8,446 nucleotides of DNA. Source: CAZGTQ01 sp964528575. Its GTDB lineage: Bacteria; Planctomycetota; UBA1135; GCA-002686595. Shown one piece after another: positions 1 through 4,857 of this stretch. Where the stretch lies: contig CAZGTQ010000027.1 of the NCBI GenBank assembly GCA_964528575.1, positions 1 to 8,446 of the forward strand, in the 5' to 3' direction. Every line of letters begins with the position of its first letter. The first letter of the stretch is position 1. Both the position numbers and the translations under genes were made by a program. The notes under the pieces are model-generated. The model did not search any database, was not told the origin of the DNA, and saw only the letters and a program-made list of their open reading frames with translations.

Positions 1-36
1 ACGACAAAATGGTGTGCGACTCCTTATCTATCGCTG
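1..36. repeat. Short hairpin repeat, copy 1 (left edge)
   Basis: First of two tandem copies of a short sequence lying downstream of the minus-strand gene block. The first 20 bases match bases 38-57 at 18 of 20 positions, and both copies end in TATCGCTG. Its core, GGTGTGCGACTCC (11-23), is an imperfect 5-bp stem with a 3-nt loop and one mismatch. The copy sits at the window edge, so more copies may lie to the left. It is richer in A/T than the flanking genes. It could be a REP-like intergenic palindrome or part of a terminator; two copies alone do not decide this. Confidence 0.55.
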
Positions 37-37
37 A

Positions 38-60
38 ACGACAACAAGGTGTGCGACACC
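38..60 (-). terminator. Possible terminator hairpin after the RidA-like gene
   Basis: Read on the minus strand, a perfect 5-bp stem (GGTGT/ACACC with a CGC loop, 60-48) lies about 10 nt past the RidA-like stop codon and is followed by TTGTTGTCGT. The other copy gives a second, weaker stem followed by ATTTTGTCGT. The stem is short and the T-tract interrupted, so this is a weak intrinsic terminator at best. Its place at the end of five co-directional genes is the main support. Confidence 0.3.
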
Positions 61-69
61 GTATCGCTG
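38..69. repeat. Short hairpin repeat, copy 2
   Basis: Second tandem copy, starting one base after copy 1. Its core GGTGTGCGACACC (48-60) is a perfect inverted repeat: GGTGT pairs with ACACC around a GCG loop. The copies differ mainly at two bases in the AC-rich arm, one base that perfects the stem here, and a few bases of length before the shared TATCGCTG end. It begins right after the stop codon of the RidA-like gene on the minus strand, typical of intergenic palindromic repeats or terminators. Confidence 0.6.
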
Positions 70-70
70 G

Positions 71-481
71 CTAGCGTCGCGCGACGACCTGCACCTCGAC
101 GCGCGCGCCGCGTGGCAGCGCGGCGACCGCGACGCACGCGCGTGCGGGGTGCGGCGCGGGGACGCGCGCGGCCCAGACCTCGTTGAGTGGCGCGTAGAGC
201 GTCATGTCGGTGAGGTACACCGTCGCGGAGACGACGTCGGCGAGCGAGAGGTCGGCGCGCTCGAGCTCGGCGGCGACGCGGTCGAGCGCGGTGGCGGCCT
301 CGTGCTCGAACGTGCCGCCGCGCTCGCCTATCTGGCCCGACACGAACACGAGCGCGCCCGCGTCGACCGACGCCGAGTAGGGGCCGAGCGCGCCCTGCGC
401 CTCGCGGTGCACCGTCGCGGGCGTCGTGCACGCGGCGAGCGCGACCAGCGCGACCAGCGCGAGCGCTTCACGACCCCTCAC
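71..481 (-). CDS. RidA/YjgF-family protein with lipoprotein signal peptide
   Basis: A 136-aa member of the RidA (YjgF/YER057c/UK114) family, whose archetype hydrolyses reactive 2-aminoacrylate and other enamine/imine intermediates. Family landmarks are GALGPYSASV (about residues 30-39), SGQIG (48-52), the ATVYLTDM strand, and PARACVAVAALP, which holds the arginine (about 114) matching the catalytic Arg105 of E. coli RidA; a glutamate near 129 matches Glu120. Unlike ordinary cytoplasmic RidA, it begins with a basic n-region, a hydrophobic Leu/Ala/Val stretch and a canonical lipobox, LAAC, with Cys18, so it is probably a lipid-anchored envelope protein. The GTG at 481-479 is chosen because it overlaps the upstream rhodanese stop codon (GTGA) and follows a GGGGA about 8 nt upstream. 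The in-frame ATG at 517 would add 12 mostly acidic residues that spoil the signal peptide. The family call is firm; substrate and role outside the cytoplasm are unknown. Confidence 0.87.
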   Translation of the reverse strand: MRGREALALVALVALAACTTPATVHREAQGALGPYSASVDAGALVFVSGQIGERGGTFEHEAATALDRVAAELERADLSLADVVSATVYLTDMTLYAPLNEVWAARVPAPHPARACVAVAALPRGARVEVQVVARR

Positions 482-1026
482 GCCCGCGTCCCCGGCTTCT
501 CCGTCGGGCCCGTCCAAGCGCCCATTCCGCCCTCGAGGTTGAACAGCCCCGAGTAGCCGCGGCTACTGAGCAGCTCGCACGCCGCCGCCGAGCGCCCGCC
601 GCCGGCGCAGGCCACGAGCATCGGCCGGCCGTCGCGCGGCACCTCGGCGAGACGCTCCTCGAGCTGGTCGATCGGCACGAGCCGCGCGCCCGGGATGACG
701 CCGAGCGCGGTCTCCTGCGGCGTGCGCACGTCGAGCACGTGCGCGCCCGCCTCGACGAGCGCTTGTCCCTCGGCCGCGGGCACGTCGCGCCACAGACGGC
801 CCTCGAGGATCATCTCGCTCGTCAGCGCCTCGCCCGCAGCGACGCTCGCGACGAGCTGGCGCACGTTCGCGATCTGCGCCTCGACCGCTTCCTCGAGGTT
901 CGCTGCGACGCGGCGCGACGCGATGCGCGCGTCGTCGATCTCGCGCTGGAGGCCGGCTGCGCGCGAGCGCGCCGCGACAGCGACGGCGAGCGCGACGAGC
1001 GCGATGACGATTGCGATGATCTCCAT
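478..1026 (-). CDS. Membrane-anchored single-domain rhodanese (sulfurtransferase)
   Basis: A 182-aa protein with an N-terminal transmembrane helix (about residues 3-19), then Arg-rich residues, a probable helical or coiled-coil linker (about 22-60), and a C-terminal rhodanese domain (about 75-175). The domain shows HVLDVRTPQE (96-105), the active-site loop CAGGGRS with the persulfide-carrying Cys140, and the closing NLEGGMGAW (163-171). A six-residue CxxxxR loop is typical of sulfurtransferases rather than Cdc25-type phosphatases. The positive charges after the helix suggest N-out, with the catalytic domain in the cytoplasm. The ATG at 1026 has GAGG 3 nt upstream, a close but plausible RBS. 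It starts 28 nt after the DUF4097 gene and overlaps the RidA-like gene by 4 nt. Sulfur donor and acceptor cannot be told from sequence. Confidence 0.9.
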   Translation of the reverse strand: MEIIAIVIALVALAVAVAARSRAAGLQREIDDARIASRRVAANLEEAVEAQIANVRQLVASVAAGEALTSEMILEGRLWRDVPAAEGQALVEAGAHVLDVRTPQETALGVIPGARLVPIDQLEERLAEVPRDGRPMLVACAGGGRSAAACELLSSRGYSGLFNLEGGMGAWTGPTEKPGTRA

Positions 1027-1054
1027 GTTCCTCGCTTCGAGCGGCGACGACGGC

Positions 1055-2347
1055 TCAGCCGTCGAGGGTCTGTCCGTCGGCGGCGCGCCGGCGCACGCGG
1101 ATGTCGCCGTCCGACGTGCGCAGCTCGACCTGGGCTCCGCCGTCGTTGATCGTCCCGCGGATCTGCGCGTCGGACGCGGGGTAGCTCGCCGCCTCGGTCG
1201 CGACGGGCAGCGCGCACGTCACCGCGCCGCCGCCGCTCTTCGCGTCGAGCGTGCACGAGAAGCCCGCCGGGAGCTCCAGCACCACGTCGCCGAACGACGA
1301 GCGCACGAGCCACGGTGCGGCGGGGACGCTGCCCTCGGCCGCGTGGATGGTGACGTCGCCGACCCCGGTGTGCGCGCGTACGACCTCGAACGCTCCGCTC
1401 GCGTCGATCGCGCCGTAGCCGCTCTCGGCCGCGAGCCGCCCGGCGAAGTCGCGCAGCAGCACGTGGCCCTTCGACGTCTCGATCCGGACCGTTCCGCGCG
1501 CGCTCTGCACCGTGACATGGCCGACCGCCGCCGCGAGCCGGGCGTCCTCGAGCTCGGCCTGCTCGACGAGGATCGAGCCGGACGCCGTCTCGGCCTCGAC
1601 CCGGCCGCGGACGTCGCGCAGGCCGACGTCGCCGCTCTCGGTCCTCGCGACGATGCTCTGTGCGTGCACCCCGAGCAGCTCGATCCGGTCGGACGAGTTG
1701 CGCACGACCACGCGGCCCGCGCGCACGCTCGCCAGGACGATCTCACCGAGCTGCGTCTGGATCTCGACGTCGCCGCCCGCGACGTCGCGCACGCGCACCG
1801 CTCCTCCGCCGCTGCGCGTCCGCACGTCGCCGCGCGCGCCCTCGACGGTCACGTCGCCGGCCGCGGTGAGCGCGTCGATCGAGCCGACCGGCCCGTGGAC
1901 CCGCACGTCGCCGTCCTCGGTCACGATCTCGACGTCGACGTGCGGCGGCAGCGCGAGGCGCACGTCGGCGGTCACCCAGCGGCCGCTCTTGCGGTCGAGC
2001 TCGGCGCCGGGCCCGGCGAGCACGATCGACACCTCGCCGCCCTCGTCGACGACCGTCAGGTCGCTCGCGTCGAGCAGCGCCGCCGCGGCGGCCTCGGTCG
2101 CGGCGTACGCCGTGATCTTCGCAAGCACCCGCGCATCGGAGGTGTCGCTCGCGCGCACGACCACCGTGCCGGAGCGGGTGGCGATGCGCACGCGGTGCGG
2201 CGCCGAGAGGCTCTGGCTGACCTGGCGGTCGGCGTAGACCTCCCAGGTGCCGTCGAACTCCTCGAACGACTGCGTGACGCGGCAGCCGAGGGGCGGGAGC
2301 GCGGCCAGGGCGCAGAGCGCGAGCGTGCGCGGGACGAGTCCGTGCAT
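1055..2347 (-). CDS. Exported DUF4097-family beta-repeat protein
   Basis: A 430-aa protein dominated by short repeated beta-strand turns of the type G-D-V-x-V, for example EDGDVRV (144-150), AAGDVTV (162-168), GGDVEIQ (191-197), ESGDVGL (237-243), GVGDVTI (328-334), SFGDVVL (351-357) and TSDGDIRV (411-418). This is the signature of DUF4097 (putative adhesin, probable right-handed beta-helix). The N-terminus is a signal peptide with a hydrophobic core (about residues 9-20) ending LPPLGC at Cys22. The -3 residue is Pro rather than Leu, so the lipobox is not canonical, and either lipidation or ordinary Sec cleavage is possible. No enzymatic motif is seen; the family is usually a surface or periplasmic scaffold of unknown role. 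The ATG at 2347 is the only plausible start in frame near the signal peptide, yet no Shine-Dalgarno sequence precedes it. The rhodanese gene follows after 28 nt. Confidence 0.85.
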   Translation of the reverse strand: MHGLVPRTLALCALAALPPLGCRVTQSFEEFDGTWEVYADRQVSQSLSAPHRVRIATRSGTVVVRASDTSDARVLAKITAYAATEAAAAALLDASDLTVVDEGGEVSIVLAGPGAELDRKSGRWVTADVRLALPPHVDVEIVTEDGDVRVHGPVGSIDALTAAGDVTVEGARGDVRTRSGGGAVRVRDVAGGDVEIQTQLGEIVLASVRAGRVVVRNSSDRIELLGVHAQSIVARTESGDVGLRDVRGRVEAETASGSILVEQAELEDARLAAAVGHVTVQSARGTVRIETSKGHVLLRDFAGRLAAESGYGAIDASGAFEVVRAHTGVGDVTIHAAEGSVPAAPWLVRSSFGDVVLELPAGFSCTLDAKSGGGAVTCALPVATEAASYPASDAQIRGTINDGGAQVELRTSDGDIRVRRRAADGQTLDG

Positions 2348-2439
2348 GGGCTGGTGCGAGGGTGGTGGCTTCCGAGGCTGGGGCGTCGGGTCGTGGAAGC
2401 GCCGCTCCGGAGCGCTGCCCGTCGGAGCTGGATCGGACC

Positions 2440-2468
2440 ACGATACGCGCCGCCTGGCGCGCTGCGAA
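2440..2468 (-). promoter_or_regulatory. Weak candidate promoter upstream of the DUF4097 gene
   Basis: In the 158-nt gap between the hydrolase and DUF4097 genes, the minus strand reads TTCGCA (2468-2463), exactly 17 nt, then TATCGT (2445-2440). Each box matches 4 of 6 bases of the sigma-70 consensus, and TATCGT is one of the few A/T-containing spots in the gap. The spacer is almost filled by a 6-bp inverted repeat with a 4-nt loop (2446-2461, CGCGCC/GGCGCG). This would give a 5' leader of roughly 85 nt. The host's promoter consensus is unknown, so this is only a candidate; the same hairpin could instead help end transcription from the hydrolase gene. Confidence 0.25.
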
Positions 2469-2505
2469 CCCCCGCGTGGCCTGGCGCCGTCCGGACTCGA
2501 CGGAA

Positions 2506-3318
2506 TCAGTCGTCGGAGCCGTCCAGGCGCTCCAGGAACGCGGCGGCGCGCTCGAAATACGCGTCCCCGCCGACCGCCGCGACGTCCTCGTGGTCCGCGC
2601 CCGGCACGATCCACAGCTCCGCGGGCGGATCGGCGAGCTCCCCGAGCGCGCGGCCGTGGTCGGCGCGGATCGTGCGGTCGCGCTCGCCGTGCACGATCAG
2701 GATCGGGCAGTCGAGCGCCGCGATCTTGGACGCGTTGTCGAAGCGGTCGAGCATGAGGAGCCGGACCGGGAGCCACGGGTAGAGGTCCGAGGCGACGGCC
2801 ACACCCGAGCGGAACGGCGATTCGAGGACGAGCGCGCGCGGCGGCCGGCGCAGCGCCATCTCGGTCGCGACGCCGCTGCCGAGCGACGTGCCCCAGTAGA
2901 CCAGCGGCCCGGCGCCGCGCCGCTCGAGCCAGTCGAGCGTCGCCTCGGCGTCGCGGTAGAGCCCCTCCTCGGTCGGCGTGCCGCCGCTGCCGCCGTAGCC
3001 GCGGTAATCGACCATGCAGACGCCGACGCCGAGCCGCTCGCGCAGCGCCTGCAGCCACCACGCGCGCGTCCCGCGGTGGCCGGCGTTGCCGTGGAACGCG
3101 ACGACGCACAGCGGCCGCTCGCCGGGCCAGTACCAGCCGCGCAGCTCCACGCCGTCCGACGTCTCGAGCGTGACGTCCTCGAGGCCCTCCCAGCCCGGCC
3201 CGGTCGGCCGCGGCGGGTCGTCCGCCCACGGGAAGTAGAGCAGGCGCCGCTGGAGCAGGAACATCACGGCGCACAGGCCGACGTAGCCGGCGGCGAGGAC
3301 GAGCAGGACACGCAGCAC
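2506..3318 (-). CDS. Membrane-anchored alpha/beta hydrolase, BEM46/ABHD13-like
   Basis: A 270-aa serine hydrolase. An N-terminal transmembrane segment (about residues 3-22) is followed by QRRLLYFP, typical of the BEM46/ABHD13 group. The alpha/beta-hydrolase fold shows the oxyanion motif FHGNAG (75-80), VDYRGYGGSGG (103-113), the nucleophile elbow GTSLG with Ser145, the acid Asp214 in VHGERD, and the catalytic His243 in GADHED, so the triad is complete. Family members act as esterases, thioesterases or peptidases on largely unknown substrates. The GTG at 3318 has GAGG 7 nt upstream and lies 29 nt after the FIST stop. A TTG at 3351, overlapping that stop (TTGA) and adding 11 Arg/Lys-rich residues, is an alternative but has no RBS. 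With either start the basic flanks favour a membrane anchor. Fold and triad are sure; topology and substrate are not. Confidence 0.88.
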   Translation of the reverse strand: MLRVLLVLAAGYVGLCAVMFLLQRRLLYFPWADDPPRPTGPGWEGLEDVTLETSDGVELRGWYWPGERPLCVVAFHGNAGHRGTRAWWLQALRERLGVGVCMVDYRGYGGSGGTPTEEGLYRDAEATLDWLERRGAGPLVYWGTSLGSGVATEMALRRPPRALVLESPFRSGVAVASDLYPWLPVRLLMLDRFDNASKIAALDCPILIVHGERDRTIRADHGRALGELADPPAELWIVPGADHEDVAAVGGDAYFERAAAFLERLDGSDD

Positions 3319-3347
3319 GCGCCGGCCTCGCGACCTCGGTCGCGGCT

Positions 3348-4535
3348 TCAACGCCGCGCGCGGAAGATCGCGACCGACGCGGTGAAGCCGTGCAGGTGGT
3401 TGCGGCCGCCGACGGGGCCGATCTCGCCGTTCGCGAAGAAGCCGGCGACCGGCAAGTGCTCGCCGAGCTCGGCCTTGATGCAGCCGACGTCGTGGTCGGG
3501 CGCGGGGAACATGTGCGTGCCGCGGCCGTTGCACGTGAACAGGAGCGCGCCCGCCTCGTGGTCGCCGGCCCCGGGGCCCGCGGCCGCGCGCAGGAGCGAG
3601 CGCAGGTCCTGGCCGGCCGAGTCGGCGTCGCGGACGAGGAACTGGATCGTCTGGCCGCGGCGCACCTGCTCGGCGACCGCCATGCTCCCGTCCTCGCGCG
3701 AGACGCCCAGGATCATGCGGACGAGGAAGTCGCCGCGCTCGAACTCCGACTTGCGCGGGTCGACCGCCAGGCCGACGAACGGCCGCGTGCGGAACAGCCG
3801 CTGGTCGTCGGGACCGAGGTTGCCCAGCGTCTCGAACAGCACCTCGGCCGCGGTGCGCCCACCGAGCTTCTGGACGACGTTGCCCTCGCACGCGGTGATC
3901 ACCCAGGGCTTGGCGACGGGCCGGCAGCCCTGGCTGACCACGCTGCGCAGCTCGACCGCGCCCTCGACGACGACGCCGATCGCGCCGCCCTCGCGCACGC
4001 CCGCTGCCGTGACGAGCAGGTTCTGCCCCGGCCCGGTGCCGCCGCTGGCCATCCCTCCGACGACCGGCACGCCCTGCCAGGCCTCGTCGATCTCGCGCAG
4101 GTAGACGTCGACGGGGAACGAGAACGGGTCGGCGAGCAGCAGCACGCTCGACAGGTCGGGCTCCTCGACCGGCGGCAGCGTCGAGAAGCTCGGCGCGTCG
4201 TCGGGACCGGGCTGCGCGAGCACGTCGAACGGCTGCACGCGCGTCCCCGGCAGCGAGGCGGCCCAGAGCGAGAGCGCTGGCCCCTCCTCGACCTCGCGGT
4301 CGGCGCCGATGACGCTCTCGCCGGTGCAGCCGAGCACAACCGGGGCGCCGGTGGCGCGCGCGAGGCGCGGGCCGAGGTTCTCGATCGAGTCGCCGTGGTG
4401 GTGCGTGACGAAGACGAGCAGCAGGTCGGGACGGACGCCGTCGAGGCCGGCGAGCAGCGTCTCGACGCACTCGCGCTCGGCGTCGGAGGTGCCGGGAGCG
4501 GTGCTCAAGGCGCTGGCGAAGCGGGGGGTGGACAT
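3348..4535 (-). CDS. FIST N/C-domain protein
   Basis: A 395-aa protein made of a FIST_N domain (about residues 5-205) and a FIST_C domain (about 215-380). It opens with RFASALST, typical of the family. Other landmarks are VLGCTGESVIG (67-77), VPVVGGMASGG (156-166), SQGCRPV (201-207), LLFTCNGRGTHMF (331-343) and PVAGFFANGEIGPVGGRNHLHGFT (split over 362-385). FIST is a predicted small-ligand sensing module, often found fused to or near signalling proteins and also present in eukaryotic FBXO22. Here it stands alone, with no kinase, GGDEF, methyl-accepting or transmembrane domain. The ATG at 4535 is chosen because the family N-terminus begins there; the open frame extends upstream to 4724, but that part is low-complexity and non-homologous. 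No Shine-Dalgarno sequence is visible. It heads the minus-strand block, with the hydrolase 29 nt downstream. Domain call firm; ligand unknown. Confidence 0.9.
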   Translation of the reverse strand: MSTPRFASALSTAPGTSDAERECVETLLAGLDGVRPDLLLVFVTHHHGDSIENLGPRLARATGAPVVLGCTGESVIGADREVEEGPALSLWAASLPGTRVQPFDVLAQPGPDDAPSFSTLPPVEEPDLSSVLLLADPFSFPVDVYLREIDEAWQGVPVVGGMASGGTGPGQNLLVTAAGVREGGAIGVVVEGAVELRSVVSQGCRPVAKPWVITACEGNVVQKLGGRTAAEVLFETLGNLGPDDQRLFRTRPFVGLAVDPRKSEFERGDFLVRMILGVSREDGSMAVAEQVRRGQTIQFLVRDADSAGQDLRSLLRAAAGPGAGDHEAGALLFTCNGRGTHMFPAPDHDVGCIKAELGEHLPVAGFFANGEIGPVGGRNHLHGFTASVAIFRARR

Positions 4536-4857
4536 GCGTCGGGCGCGTGCGGTCGGCACCGCGCCACGACCATGGTCGCGCGTCGAGTGAGAAAACACCA
4601 AGGTCCTTCCGAATCGCGCCACGAGAAGTCGATGGACGGTGGAGGGACCGTGCGCGTGTCCCATACGCTGGGCGGAGCCGCGCGCAGCCGCTTCGCCGTG
4701 GCAGGAAGCACGCGACTCTGGCAAGATCCTCCGCCCGAATGCGCCCTACGCGGATCCCCCCGGCCAGCGCGCTCCGCCCATTCCTCCCCGCCCAGAACGC
4801 CCCAATCTCCGGACAGGTGGCCCTACCGCAGGGCCTGACGAGCCGGGGCGAGACCCT
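4536..4857. other. Divergent intergenic region between FIST gene and korA
   Basis: A 322-nt stretch with no gene I can support, separating two divergent transcription blocks; promoters for both must lie here or inside the flanking genes. The only A/T-rich patch is near 4588-4602 (GAGAAAACACCAAGG), about 55-65 nt from the FIST start. I see no pair of boxes close to a sigma-70 consensus with proper spacing, and no sigma-54 GG/GC pair at the right distance. The korA-proximal part, about 4751-4815, is markedly C-rich and G-poor on the plus strand. No repeat or tRNA was seen. Confidence 0.6.

Noticed and set aside
482..517. ATG at 517 as the start of the RidA-like gene
   Set aside because: It adds 12 mostly acidic residues before the signal peptide and overlaps the rhodanese gene by 40 nt, while the GTG at 481 gives a 4-nt GTGA overlap, an RBS-like GGGGA and a proper basic n-region.
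2403..2414. 12-bp palindrome CGCTCCGGAGCG in the gap before the DUF4097 gene
   Set aside because: A single palindrome of this size is not notable in such GC-rich sequence, and it has no second copy or link to other signals.
695..2782. A 695-codon open frame on the plus strand, antisense to the rhodanese and DUF4097 genes
   Set aside because: The translation is rich in Arg, Ala, Asp and His with no domain, and its openness follows from high third-position GC of the minus-strand genes, which have clear families.
1055..3274. A 739-codon minus-strand frame that would extend the DUF4097 protein upstream
   Set aside because: The added part runs over the hydrolase gene in another frame and is Arg/Ala-rich. 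The signal peptide at 2347 marks the true start.
2362..4104. A 580-codon plus-strand open frame across the hydrolase and FIST genes
   Set aside because: It spans two real genes and the gap between genes on the other strand, has low-complexity composition and no family features.
4639..4857. An N-terminal extension of KorA from an ATG at 4639
   Set aside because: The extra 73 residues are Pro/Arg-rich and unlike the family; KorA homology begins shortly after the ATG at 4858.
4536..4857. Sigma-54 or strong sigma-70 promoter in the divergent region
   Set aside because: TGGCAAGATCCT near 4718 recalls a sigma-54 -24 box, but the GC element is not at the required distance; no pair of sigma-70 boxes fits well on either strand.
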